This document shows positions 35,248-43,693 of a stretch of 64,000 bases of DNA, piece after piece. Position numbers and translations under genes: made by a program. This DNA is from Nocardia cyriacigeorgica (lineage in GTDB: Bacteria; Actinomycetota; Actinomycetes; Mycobacteriales; Mycobacteriaceae), in contig NZ_JAAGVC010000008.1 in NCBI RefSeq assembly GCF_010858045.1, forward strand, positions 62,001 to 126,000, given 5' to 3'. The notes under the pieces are model-generated. The model made no database searches, was not told the DNA's origin, and saw nothing but the letters and a program-made list of their open reading frames with translations. The number at the start of each line of letters is the position of its first letter. The stretch's first letter is position 1.

Positions 35248-36456
35248 GTGGCGATCGATCTGTCCCCTCCGCCCGAGGTGCGTGATCTGGCCGACCGCAC
35301 CCGCGCGTTCATCCGTGAGCGCGTGCTGCCGGTCGAGGACGCGCACGACGGTGACATCGCCGCGGGTGGTGGTGAGCGGTTGCGTCTCGAATTGCAGCGG
35401 GCCGCCCGGGATGCGGGTATTTTCGCCCCGCACGCGCCGGTCGAATACGGCGGCCACGGACTCGGCATGTGCGACCGCGCCCCGGTGTTCGAAGAGGCCG
35501 GCTACTCATTGTTCGGCCCGACGGCGCTCAATATCGCCGCGCCGGACGAGGGCAACGTGCATATGCTCGCCCACATCGCCGATCCCGACCAGAAGCAGCG
35601 CTTTCTCGCCCCGCTCGCCCGTGGTGAGGTGCGTTCGGCGTTCGCGATGACCGAACCGGCACCAGGCGCGGGATCGGACCCGTCCGCGCTGACCACCCGA
35701 GCGGTCCGTGCCGCGGGCGGCTGGCGGATCACTGGGCACAAGTGGTTCATCACCGGTGCCGACGGCGCCGACTTCTTCATCATCATGGCCCGCACCTCCG
35801 GTGAGCCCGGCGACCGCGGCGGCGCGACGATGTTCCTCGCCCCCGCCGACACCGCTGGTCTGCGCGTCGGCCGTCATCTCGACACGCTCGACAAATCGAT
35901 GATCGGCGGTCACTGCGAGGTGTTCTTCGACGATCTCCTCGTCCCGGATTCGGCGGTGCTCGGCGAGGTGGACCGGGGCTTCGACTACGCCCAGGTCCGG
36001 CTCGGCCCCGCCCGCATGACACACGTGATGCGTTGGCTCGGTGCCGCACGCCGCGGCCATGATGTGGCCGTGGCCCACGTCGCCGATCGCCAAGGCTTCG
36101 GCTCTCGCCTCGGCGATCTCGGCATGGTCCAGCAGATGATCGCCGACAACGAGATCGACATCGCGGCCACCCGCGCCCTGCTGACCCGCGCCTGCTGGGA
36201 ACTCGACCGTGGCGAACCTTCCGGCGACGCCACCTCGATCGCGAAAACCTTTGCCGCCGAGGCGATCTTCCGCATCGTCGATCGCAGCATGCAGATGTGC
36301 GGCGGTCTCGGCGTGGCCGCCGACCTGCCGTTGGCGCGCCTCGCGCGCGAGGTGCGCCCGTTTCGGATCTACGACGGGCCCTCCGAAGTGCACCGGTGGG
36401 CCATCGCCAAGCGCGCGGTGCGCGCCGCCAGGCGGGCCGGGCGGGAGTCGGCATGA
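35248..36456 (+). CDS. acyl-CoA dehydrogenase, ACAD10/11-like
   Basis: A 402-residue flavoenzyme. FAD region: AFAMTEPAPGAGSDPS and WRITGHKWFITGADGADF; C-terminal MQMCGGLGVAADLPLARLAREVRPF. The usual catalytic-base region reads IYDGPSEVHRW, with Asp where most acyl-CoA dehydrogenases have Glu, as in the ACAD10/11 branch. GTG start with AGGAG 8 bp ahead. It overlaps an APH-like kinase gene (ATGA). In animals these two activities are fused in one protein that degrades 4-hydroxy acids via phosphorylation, which suggests the same route here. Confidence 0.9.
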   Translation: MAIDLSPPPEVRDLADRTRAFIRERVLPVEDAHDGDIAAGGGERLRLELQRAARDAGIFAPHAPVEYGGHGLGMCDRAPVFEEAGYSLFGPTALNIAAPDEGNVHMLAHIADPDQKQRFLAPLARGEVRSAFAMTEPAPGAGSDPSALTTRAVRAAGGWRITGHKWFITGADGADFFIIMARTSGEPGDRGGATMFLAPADTAGLRVGRHLDTLDKSMIGGHCEVFFDDLLVPDSAVLGEVDRGFDYAQVRLGPARMTHVMRWLGAARRGHDVAVAHVADRQGFGSRLGDLGMVQQMIADNEIDIAATRALLTRACWELDRGEPSGDATSIAKTFAAEAIFRIVDRSMQMCGGLGVAADLPLARLAREVRPFRIYDGPSEVHRWAIAKRAVRAARRAGRESA

Positions 36457-37475
36457 CGCTGCCCGGTATGGATGTCGCCGCGCTGGCCCGCTTTCTCCGC
36501 GAGCAGGGAGTGGAGGTGCGGGGCGAACTCCGCGTCGAGCTGATCAGTGGTGGCCGATCGAATCTGACGTTCACCGCCGCCGATGACGTGTCGCGCTGGG
36601 TGGTGCGCCGCCCGCCCGTCGCCGGGCTCACCCCCTCGGCGCATGACATGGCGCGCGAGTACACCGTCACCAGTGCGTTGCAGGGCACGGCGGTGCCAGT
36701 GGCCGCGACGATCGCATTCGACGCCGCCGGTGCGACGCTCGGCGCGCCGATGACCGTTGTCGAATTCGTCGACGGAACGGTGGTCCGCGATCACGACGAT
36801 CTCGCCGCGTTCACCGATCAGCAGGTCGACGCGAGCGCGGACGCACTGGTCCGGGTGCTCGCCGACCTGCATGCCGTCGAACCCGCCGCCGTCGGCCTCG
36901 CCGAGTTCGGCCGCCCGGACGGCTTCCTCACCCGCCAGGTGAAACTGTGGGCGTCGCAATGGGATCGGGTGAAGACCCGCGAACTGCCCGACGTGGCGAC
37001 CTTGCACGCCGCCCTCACGGACGCGGTGCCGACCCGGTCGACGGCCGCGATCGTGCACGGCGACTTCCGTATCGACAACACCATCCTCGACAACGACGAC
37101 CCGGCACGGGTGCGCGCGGTGGTCGATTGGGAGCTGTCCACGATCGGTGACCCCCTCACCGATGTCGCGCTGATGTGTGTCTACCGATCACCGGTCTTCG
37201 ACCTGGTCCTCGGCTCCGCGGCGGCTTGGACCAGCGACCGGCTACCCACGCCCGACGCGCTCGCCCAGGCCTATGCCACAGCCTCCGGCCACGACCTCGA
37301 CGACTGGGGTTTCTACCTCGCCCTGGCCAACTTCAAACTCGGCATCATCGGCGAGGGCATCACCCACCGCGCCCGCCTCGGCTCCGATTCCGGCGCGGCC
37401 GCCGAACGCGCGGCCGACGCGACGCCGGAATTCATGGCCGCCGGCCTGCGCGCACTGAAGGGAGCACGAACGTGA
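36453..37475 (+). CDS. APH-family kinase, ACAD10/11/LvaA-like
   Basis: A 340-residue phosphotransferase of the aminoglycoside-phosphotransferase/choline-kinase fold. Catalytic loop IVHGDFRIDNTIL (about 204-216) and the metal-binding VVDWELSTIGDPL are intact, and GGRSNLTF forms the nucleotide loop. It is not a resistance gene by context: it overlaps the dehydrogenase before it and the SDR after it. By analogy with LvaA and the kinase half of ACAD10/11, it likely phosphorylates the 4-hydroxyl of a hydroxyacyl-CoA. Confidence 0.87.
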   Translation: MTLPGMDVAALARFLREQGVEVRGELRVELISGGRSNLTFTAADDVSRWVVRRPPVAGLTPSAHDMAREYTVTSALQGTAVPVAATIAFDAAGATLGAPMTVVEFVDGTVVRDHDDLAAFTDQQVDASADALVRVLADLHAVEPAAVGLAEFGRPDGFLTRQVKLWASQWDRVKTRELPDVATLHAALTDAVPTRSTAAIVHGDFRIDNTILDNDDPARVRAVVDWELSTIGDPLTDVALMCVYRSPVFDLVLGSAAAWTSDRLPTPDALAQAYATASGHDLDDWGFYLALANFKLGIIGEGITHRARLGSDSGAAAERAADATPEFMAAGLRALKGART

Positions 37476-38215
37476 GCAGTTCCACCACCGCGCTGATCAG
37501 CGGTGCGTCCCGCGGAATCGGCCTCGGCATCGCGAACCGGCTGGCCCAGCAAGGCTTTTCCCTCACCATCACCGCCCGCGACGCCGAACGCCTCGACTCG
37601 GTGGCCGCGCAGCTGCGCGCCGCGGGCGCACCCGAGGTCGTCACCGTCGCCGCGGACATGTCCGACGAGGACGGGATCGCTCGCGTGCTCGATGCGCACA
37701 CGGACCGGTTCGCCACCATGTCGGCGCTGATCCTCAACGCCGGAGTCGGCACCGGTGGCTCGCTGGCCGAGTCCTCGATGCGTCGCTACGACAAGACCTT
37801 CGCCGTGAACGTCCGCGCCCCACTGCAACTCGTCCAAGGCGCCCTGCCGCTGCTGCGCGCGAGCGCCGCCGCCCACCCGGCCCGTGGCGCGAAGGTGATC
37901 GCCCTCGCCTCGATCACCGGGGTGTACGCCGAGGCGGGCCTGTCGGTCTACGGCGCCGCCAAAGCAGCCCTCATTTCGCTGCTCACCACCCTCAACACCG
38001 AAGAATCGGGCAATGGCGTCACCGCCACGGCGATCGCCCCCGGCTACGTCGACACCGAGATGAGCGCCTGGATCCACGACCGCATTCCACCCGAGCACAT
38101 GCTCGCGGTCGATGACGTGGTCGAGATGGTCGACTCCCTGCTGCGGTTGTCCGCCCGTGCCGTGGTCCCGACGATCGTCATGTCCCGGGCCGGCACCGAC
38201 GGCTACCGCGCCTGA
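37472..38215 (+). CDS. SDR-family oxidoreductase
   Basis: A 247-residue short-chain dehydrogenase with ALISGASRGIGLGIANRLA at the N-terminus (TGxxxGIG in the form SGASRGIG), LILNAGVG, catalytic Ser (ASITG) and Tyr/Lys (VYGAAKAAL). Arg after beta-2 (TITARDAER) favours NADP(H). GTG start overlapping the kinase stop. It may interconvert a hydroxy and a keto intermediate of the operon's substrate. Confidence 0.87.
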   Translation: MSSSTTALISGASRGIGLGIANRLAQQGFSLTITARDAERLDSVAAQLRAAGAPEVVTVAADMSDEDGIARVLDAHTDRFATMSALILNAGVGTGGSLAESSMRRYDKTFAVNVRAPLQLVQGALPLLRASAAAHPARGAKVIALASITGVYAEAGLSVYGAAKAALISLLTTLNTEESGNGVTATAIAPGYVDTEMSAWIHDRIPPEHMLAVDDVVEMVDSLLRLSARAVVPTIVMSRAGTDGYRA

Positions 38216-38253
38216 TCGCCCCGGCATCGTGCACCGCGCCAACACGATGACGC

Positions 38254-39534
38254 TCACCGCCCGGCGGCTTCCTTCAGGTCGGGGTGGCCGCGGGCAGGTT
38301 CCGGCAGCTGTCGTGCCGGGTGGACCCGCGGCAGCAGTACGCCCGCCATCGCCGTCGTCACCAGTGCCATCACCACCATCAGCGAGTACAGCTCGGAGCC
38401 GATGACGCCGAGCTTCAAGCCGAGAGTCAGGGCGATCAGCTCGGTCAGCCCTCTGGTGTTGAGGAGGATCGCGAGTGTGCTCGCATCGCGCGGCGGCACC
38501 CGGCGCGCCCGGGCACCGAGATAGGCACCGATTCCCTTGCCCCCGATGGCGACCAACAGGATGAGCAGCAGATCGGTGAGGGCGACGCCGGTCGGTGTCG
38601 AGAGGTCGACGGCGAGGCCGGCGATGGCGAAGAACACCGGCAACAGCAGGGCGGACACCCGCTGGATCAGCGGCAGCGCGCACGAGCGGAGCCGGCGTCC
38701 GGCCTCGCGCGGCATCACGACACCGAACAGGAAGGCGCCGAATATCAGATGCAGGCCCATCCACTCGGTCGCCGAAGCGCACAGCGCGAGGCCGAGGGCC
38801 AGCACCGCCGTGGCACCCGCCCTCGCCAGGATGGTGCGCATCGGCCGCTCGGCGCGCTCACGCCCGTCCGCCCACGCGCCCCACCGCGCCAGCAGCGGCC
38901 GCAGCACACCGAACAACACTGCGACGAACGGCACGACGAGCGCGATCCGCCACGGCGCCGTGTCGCCGCCCGCCACGATCGCCACCACGGCCAGCAGCGA
39001 CCAGGCCACGACGTCGTCGACTGCCGCGACGGCCACGGCCAGCGCACCGACCCCGGTGTGCAGCATCCCACGGTCGGTGAGGATGCGTGCCAGCACCGGG
39101 AACGCGGTGACCGACATCGCCGCGCCGAGGAAAAGCACGAACGCGAGGCGGTTGTCGGTGTGATGCCGGTTCAGCAGGTGCAGCGCCAGCACCACCCCGA
39201 GCCCGAACGGCAGCACGATCGAAGCGACGGCGACGCCGGAGGCAGTGCGCCCGCGCCCGCGCAGTAGCGAGCCGTCCAGCTCGATCCCGACGAGAAACAT
39301 GAACAACACCACGCCGACGGTCGCCAGCGCCTGCAGGGACGGGCGGATGTCGGCGGGGAACACGGCGTCGGTCAGCGCACCGCCGAGCAGGGTGGGTCCC
39401 AGCAGGATTCCCGCCACGATCTCACCGACCACCGGTGGCTGCCCGATCCATCGCGCCAAGCGACCGAAGAGCCGCGCGAGCACGACGATGATGGCGAGGC
39501 CGAGCACCAGGTGCCCCACCGTCTGCGCGGTCAT
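38254..39534 (-). CDS. Kef-type monovalent cation/H+ antiporter (CPA2)
   Basis: A 426-residue membrane protein with about 12 hydrophobic helices: TVGHLVLGLAIIVVLARLFG, VVGEIVAGILLGPTLLGG, VVLFMFLVGIELDGSLL, and the unwound-helix region AVDDVVAWSLLAVVAIV carrying the paired acidic residues of Na+(K+)/H+ exchange. The cytosolic RCK/TrkA domain of full Kef proteins is absent. ATG at 39534 has GGAAGGA 7 bp ahead. The gene stands alone; a Zur-like sequence lies about 150 bp upstream. Confidence 0.87.
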   Translation of the reverse strand: MTAQTVGHLVLGLAIIVVLARLFGRLARWIGQPPVVGEIVAGILLGPTLLGGALTDAVFPADIRPSLQALATVGVVLFMFLVGIELDGSLLRGRGRTASGVAVASIVLPFGLGVVLALHLLNRHHTDNRLAFVLFLGAAMSVTAFPVLARILTDRGMLHTGVGALAVAVAAVDDVVAWSLLAVVAIVAGGDTAPWRIALVVPFVAVLFGVLRPLLARWGAWADGRERAERPMRTILARAGATAVLALGLALCASATEWMGLHLIFGAFLFGVVMPREAGRRLRSCALPLIQRVSALLLPVFFAIAGLAVDLSTPTGVALTDLLLILLVAIGGKGIGAYLGARARRVPPRDASTLAILLNTRGLTELIALTLGLKLGVIGSELYSLMVVMALVTTAMAGVLLPRVHPARQLPEPARGHPDLKEAAGR

Positions 39535-39682
39535 CCTTCGTTCCTTCCCCCGGTGGACCGGCATGATCGCAATGCGGCTGCCTCGCGCCGGCTCCGGGAC
39601 GATCGAGCGACGGATGATCAGGCAATGACCTCGGCTACGCCGTCGCGGTGCGGGCCGGAAACCCTCCGACCATTATCGGTAA

Positions 39683-39697
39683 TGATAACCATATTCA
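39683..39697. promoter_or_regulatory. weak Zur-like site
   Basis: TGATAACCATATTCA matches the actinobacterial Zur-type 15-mer TGAAAATCATTTTCA at 12 of 15 positions, but only 4 of 7 arm positions pair. It lies inside the 3' end of a methyltransferase remnant and ~150 bp before the antiporter. It could be a chance match, a relic, or a third site of the zinc regulon. Confidence 0.35.
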
Positions 39698-39714
39698 TCA
39701 GCGCGATGTGAGTC

Positions 39715-40061
39715 ACCGGTGGGAAACCCGACAGCGGCGAGGTTCGAACATCCGGCTGCGCAACGTCTTCCAGCCCGCCCGGGCATACCCCTACCCGATC
39801 GCCGCCGGGCAGCCGGGCCGGCGGCACCGCGCAGGTGCGCCGAAGGCTCGGCCACCACGATCGGGGCGGCAGCGAAGTGTCACAGCAGCACCTCCGCGCC
39901 GAGCCCCGTGCCCGCACCGAACTTCACCACGGCGCCCTCGTCCGCGCCGCTGCCCGCCGCACCGACAGCGGGGTGAGCCGCTCGGCCGACACGGGCCAGG
40001 CCGGCGCGGAGAGCCGGTGCAGTTACTGCGCGGACGACGAATACTCCGTGTCGCCAGTCAT
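39715..40061 (-). pseudogene. decayed SAM methyltransferase coupled to the MFS exporter
   Basis: The ATG at 40061 overlaps the exporter's stop (ATGA) and begins MTGDTEYSSSAQ before a stop, aligning with the start MDDYYSPVAEFYDLV of the intact methyltransferase at 41682. Further on, in another frame, motif I reads VVKFGAGTGLGAEVLL, then a stop, then HFAAAPIVVAEPSAHLR, and after one more frameshift LPGGDRVGVCPGGLEDVAQP. Two stops and two frameshifts show a dead paralogue of the cluster's methyltransferase. Confidence 0.7.
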
Positions 40062-41479
40062 GACCGGACCTCCTGCACTGCGACGGCATTTTCCTTCGGC
40101 TCGGCGGCCGTCCGTGGGACGAGCAGGCCCGCGATCACCGTTCCGATGGCGATCAGCAGGCCACCGAGCAGGAACGCGACGGAGTAGCCGTCGCTGAGCC
40201 CGGCGGGCGAGCGGTCGTCACCCGCGACGGTGGCGGCCACCGTGGTGAGCACCGCCAGGCCGAGCGCGCCGCCGAGTTGGCGGGAGCTGTTCAGCAGGCC
40301 GGAGGCCATGCCGGCCTCCTCGGCGGACACACCGCGCATCGCGATGGTTCCCATGACCACGAAGCTGATACCGATGCCGACGCTGGCCACGATCGACGGG
40401 CCGAGGATGTCGGTGAGGAAGCTACCGCCCGGTCCACCCGCACCGAACCAGGCGATGCCGACCGCGCCGAGCAGGCCGCCCGTCACCAGGGCCGCTCGGT
40501 AGCCGAACCGGCCCACGATCGGCGCGACGAGGCGCATGCCGATCACGGCGCCGAGCGCGAACGGAACGAAGCAGACACCCGCGACGGCCGGCGAATACCG
40601 CAGCACCGACTGCATGTGCAGCGAGACGAAGTAGAACGCGGTCAGCTGACCCGCGGTGATCATGAAGCCGAAGATGTTCGCGCCCGCCACACTGCCGTGC
40701 GCGAGCAGACCGAGACGCATGAGCGGTTCGCGAACCCGCAGTTCCACCACGACGAACGCGGCCAGCAGCAGCGCCCCGGCGCCGAGCGTGCCGAGCGTGA
40801 CCGCCGATGCCCAGCCGTGTTCGTCGGTGCGAACAACGCCGAAGATCAGCAGCAGCATGGCCGCGGTGACCAGTACGGCGCCGAGGACGTCGAGCCGGGG
40901 CCGCTGCTGCTCCACCGCGCCGCCGATGCCCCGCACGGCGGTGCCCAGCGCGGCGAGCACGATCGGGACGTTGATCAACAGGACCCACCGCCAGTCGGCG
41001 AAATCGGTGAGCAGACCGCTGGCGACGACGCCGAGGGCGCCGCCGAGCATGGTCGCCGCCGCCCACAGGCCCACGGCCTTGGTTCGAGCGGGTCCCTCCT
41101 CGAACGTCACGGTGATCAGCGCCAGCGACAGCGGCGAGAGCGCGGCTGCGCCCAGACCTTGCACCGCACGCGCACCGATGAGCACCGATTCATGGGTGGC
41201 CAGACCACCGGCGAGGCTGGCCACACCGAACAACACGAGCCCGGCGATCATCGTGCGGCGGCGGCCGATCACGTCGCCGAGCCGCCCGCCGAGCAGCAGG
41301 AAACCGCCGAAGACCACCGCGTAGGCGTTGACCACCCACTGCAGCATGGTGGCCGGGATGTCGAACTCGGCCTGGATGGCAGGCAACGCGACGTTCACCA
41401 CCGACAGATCCAGCGACACCATGAACTGCACGATCACCACGGTCGCCAAGACGGCGGCCGGTTTGTTGACTTGCGACAT
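40058..41479 (-). CDS. MFS exporter (DHA2, 14-helix type)
   Basis: A 473-residue drug:H+ antiporter-type membrane protein with about 14 helices. Motif D1/A appear as LDLSVVNVALPAI, WVVNAYAVVFGGFLLLGGRL-GDVIGRRR, and motif C as GLWAAATMLGGALGVVASG. Start at 41479 has GGAG 6 bp ahead. The gene faces the cluster's methyltransferase across a promoter with a Zur-like palindrome, so it is probably induced under zinc limitation and exports the finished NRPS product. It was once cotranscribed with the methyltransferase remnant downstream. Confidence 0.88.
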   Translation of the reverse strand: MSQVNKPAAVLATVVIVQFMVSLDLSVVNVALPAIQAEFDIPATMLQWVVNAYAVVFGGFLLLGGRLGDVIGRRRTMIAGLVLFGVASLAGGLATHESVLIGARAVQGLGAAALSPLSLALITVTFEEGPARTKAVGLWAAATMLGGALGVVASGLLTDFADWRWVLLINVPIVLAALGTAVRGIGGAVEQQRPRLDVLGAVLVTAAMLLLIFGVVRTDEHGWASAVTLGTLGAGALLLAAFVVVELRVREPLMRLGLLAHGSVAGANIFGFMITAGQLTAFYFVSLHMQSVLRYSPAVAGVCFVPFALGAVIGMRLVAPIVGRFGYRAALVTGGLLGAVGIAWFGAGGPGGSFLTDILGPSIVASVGIGISFVVMGTIAMRGVSAEEAGMASGLLNSSRQLGGALGLAVLTTVAATVAGDDRSPAGLSDGYSVAFLLGGLLIAIGTVIAGLLVPRTAAEPKENAVAVQEVRS

Positions 41480-41625
41480 CCGACTCTCCACCACGTGATT
41501 CGATTTTACGAACGCGTATTTTTTCTAGGTCAGCATAGCCTCGCCCTGGCTTGCGTGGGCGTGCTCCGTGGCAGCCACGAATCGGACGTCGTCGTGGTCA
41601 TGGAGCGGCACCGGGTATCTAGATG

Positions 41626-41648
41626 CTAATGATAATCTTTTTCATTAG
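41626..41648. promoter_or_regulatory. Zur-like (Fur-superfamily) operator
   Basis: A 23-bp palindrome, left arm CTAATGATAAT, centre C, right arm TTTTTCATTAG, pairing at 9 of 11 positions. The inner 15-mer TGATAATCTTTTTCA differs from the Zur-type TGAAAATCATTTTCA at two positions. It lies 33 bp before the methyltransferase start and ~147 bp before the exporter start, in a sharply AT-rich island. It also resembles a general Fur box, so the metal is inferred. Confidence 0.72.
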
Positions 41649-41681
41649 TGAGATTGCGCGACAACGAAACAGGAGATGCGC

Positions 41682-42392
41682 ATGGACGACTACTACTCCC
41701 CCGTGGCCGAGTTCTACGACCTCGTTCCCCGCGCGCACGCGGAAGGCGAAGCGGCGCTGCGCAAGATCCTCGCGGAGGTCGATCCGGACGCGGGCACGGT
41801 GGTCGACATCGGAGCGGGGACGGGACGAACCTGCCGGGTGGTGGCCGAGGTGCTGCCGACCGCGAAAATCCTGGCGAGCGAACCCTCTCCGGCGATGCGC
41901 GCGGTGCTGACCCACGACGTGCTCGCCGACGAGGACCTGCGCCGCCGGGTCACCATCGTCCCGGAACCCGCGGAATCGGTGCGGCTGCCCGAGTCGATCG
42001 CGGCGCTGATCCTGTTCGGGGTGCTCGGCCACATCGGCGCCGAGGACCGCCGAGCGCTGTGGGATCGGGTGCTGCCCCGCCTGGCTCCGGGCGCGCCGGT
42101 ACTGGTCGAACTGCTGCCGGTCGCGCGGCCCACCGTCCTGCCGTCGATGCCGTTGGGCCGCGAACAGATCGGGGATCTGACCTATGCGGGCACCATCGAA
42201 GCCGAGCCGATCGGCGGCGATCTCATCCGGATGACCTCGACATGGCACGTCACCGGAGACGCGGCGCCGGCGCGGACGGTCCGCAATGTCAGCGAGTGGC
42301 ACACCTTCGGTATCGAGGATCTGGCCGAGGAAACCGGACTGGCCGGCGAGCAGCTCACCGAGCAGGCGGGAGTGCTGCGCGTTCGACGCTGA
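41682..42392 (+). CDS. class I SAM methyltransferase of the NRPS cluster
   Basis: A 236-residue methyltransferase. Motif I is VVDIGAGTGRTCRVV (about 40-54), the acidic-side segment is ILASEPSPAMR, and VLVELLPVARPTV follows motif III. AGGAG ends 6 bp before the ATG at 41682, so the ATG at 41676 is not the start. It is transcribed alone, directly behind the Zur-like box, and converges on the P450. It probably adds a methyl group to the peptide or a precursor; in related thiazoline pathways stand-alone methyltransferases make C- or O-methyl groups. Confidence 0.85.
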   Translation: MDDYYSPVAEFYDLVPRAHAEGEAALRKILAEVDPDAGTVVDIGAGTGRTCRVVAEVLPTAKILASEPSPAMRAVLTHDVLADEDLRRRVTIVPEPAESVRLPESIAALILFGVLGHIGAEDRRALWDRVLPRLAPGAPVLVELLPVARPTVLPSMPLGREQIGDLTYAGTIEAEPIGGDLIRMTSTWHVTGDAAPARTVRNVSEWHTFGIEDLAEETGLAGEQLTEQAGVLRVRR

Positions 42393-42396
42393 CCCG

Positions 42397-42426
42397 GAGC
42401 GGGCACCCGCGCTCGGGTGCCCGCTC
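42397..42426. terminator. bidirectional hairpin terminator
   Basis: A perfect 13-bp stem, GAGCGGGCACCCG (42397-42409) and CGGGTGCCCGCTC (42414-42426), with a 4-nt loop CGCT. It fills the short gap between the convergent methyltransferase and P450 genes and overlaps the P450 stop codon. No U-tract is needed for terminators of this stem type in actinomycetes. Confidence 0.8.
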
Positions 42427-43693
42427 ATCGCCTCGCCGTGATGCGCACGGTGATTCCGTCCGCGGGGTACATACCGATCAGCCCTGCGGGACGGGCATCG
42501 GTTGTCACCAGCTCCGCGTCGATACGTGCCGCGACGGCGGTGAAGGCGGCCTTGATCGCCATGGTGGCGAAGTTGGCGCCGATGCAGCGGTGCGGTCCGA
42601 CCCCGAACGGCAGGAACTCGTGCGGCGCCGGACGGCGGTATCGCGCGGACCCGGGGTCCCACCTGCCGGGGTCGAACCGTTCCGGTTCCGGCCAGACCCC
42701 GGCCAGCCGGTGGGTGTGGAACGGGCTGAAGATCAGCAGGTCGCCCGGCACGAAATCGGTTCCGGCGAGGGTGAATCCGGTAGCGACCTTCCGGGAGATG
42801 ACCGCCGTCGCGGGATACAGCCGCATCGCCTCCGAGACGAGGCGGTCGAGTTCGGCGGGGTCGAGCCCGGCGGTGGCCCGTGCCCAGATCTCGCGGTCGC
42901 GCAGTGTGCAGTAGAGCAGCCAGGTCAGTTGCGCAGCGGTGGTCTCCGCGCCTGCTTCGAGGAGACTGACCAGCTGGTCGGTGATCTCGTCGTCAGTGAG
43001 CCGGGAGCCCTCCACCCCGCGCAGCAGCACGCCGAGCACATCGTCGCCCGGTGTGTCACTGTCGCCGCGCCGCCGGATCTCGGCCACCACCCAGCGGTGC
43101 ACCGAGGACCTGGCCAGCAGCGCCCGTCGCCAGACCCGTGAGCCGGACCCACGGTCCATGCTGCCGCCGACGACATCGGTGTCGATGGCACGGTGGATGT
43201 CGTGCAGCCAGTCGTCGAGCCCCTCGGATCGATCGACGGCGGCCGCGCCGAACAGGCTCTCCAGTGTTGCCGCGCGGGTGGCCCGGCGCAGCGGCGGGTG
43301 GATGTCGACGAGGTCGCCGGGCGCCCAGTCCGCCATCGCGGCCTCGAGGTGCCGAGTGACGGTTTCGAGGTGGCCGCTCACCCGGCGCGCGGTCAGGGCC
43401 GGGGTGACCAGTCGGCGCAGTCTGCGGTGCCGGTCGCCGTCGTTGACCAGGAGTGCGGACGGTCCGGTGAGCGGGGCCAGCGCGGTGAACGCCGCTTCCC
43501 AGCTGAACAGGTCGCTGTTGGCGAGGATGAAGGCGCTCGCCTCGGGGCCGAGAGCGAGGCGGAAACGCATCGGCCCCGCACCGAGTTCGGAGATGGCTCC
43601 GTTCTCCCGGTAGAGCCGGTCCATCGTGGTGAACGGGTCGGCCGAAAAGTCGTGCAGATCGGCCAGTTCGCGCGGTGATCCGGTCGTCGTCAT
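42425..43693 (-). CDS. cytochrome P450 (NRPS tailoring)
   Basis: A 422-residue soluble P450. The haem-Cys motif is FLPFGVGPHRCIGANFATM, the I-helix oxygen-binding segment is LLEAGAETTAAQ, and the ExxR pair lies in SEAMRLYPATAV. Its start overlaps the stop of the thiazolinyl imide reductase (ATGA), making it the last gene of the five-gene NRPS operon, so it should oxidise the peptide or its starter. Ferredoxin partners are not seen nearby. Confidence 0.9.
   Translation of the reverse strand: MTTTGSPRELADLHDFSADPFTTMDRLYRENGAISELGAGPMRFRLALGPEASAFILANSDLFSWEAAFTALAPLTGPSALLVNDGDRHRRLRRLVTPALTARRVSGHLETVTRHLEAAMADWAPGDLVDIHPPLRRATRAATLESLFGAAAVDRSEGLDDWLHDIHRAIDTDVVGGSMDRGSGSRVWRRALLARSSVHRWVVAEIRRRGDSDTPGDDVLGVLLRGVEGSRLTDDEITDQLVSLLEAGAETTAAQLTWLLYCTLRDREIWARATAGLDPAELDRLVSEAMRLYPATAVISRKVATGFTLAGTDFVPGDLLIFSPFHTHRLAGVWPEPERFDPGRWDPGSARYRRPAPHEFLPFGVGPHRCIGANFATMAIKAAFTAVAARIDAELVTTDARPAGLIGMYPADGITVRITARR

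Noticed and set aside
36453..37475. Aminoglycoside resistance kinase
   Set aside because: The fold is shared, but coupling to an ACAD10/11-like dehydrogenase and an SDR points to acyl-CoA metabolism.
41480..41681. IdeR/DtxR iron box before the exporter or methyltransferase
   Set aside because: No TTAGGTTAGGCTAACCTAA-like palindrome is present; the AT-rich dyad fits a Zur/Fur-type site instead.
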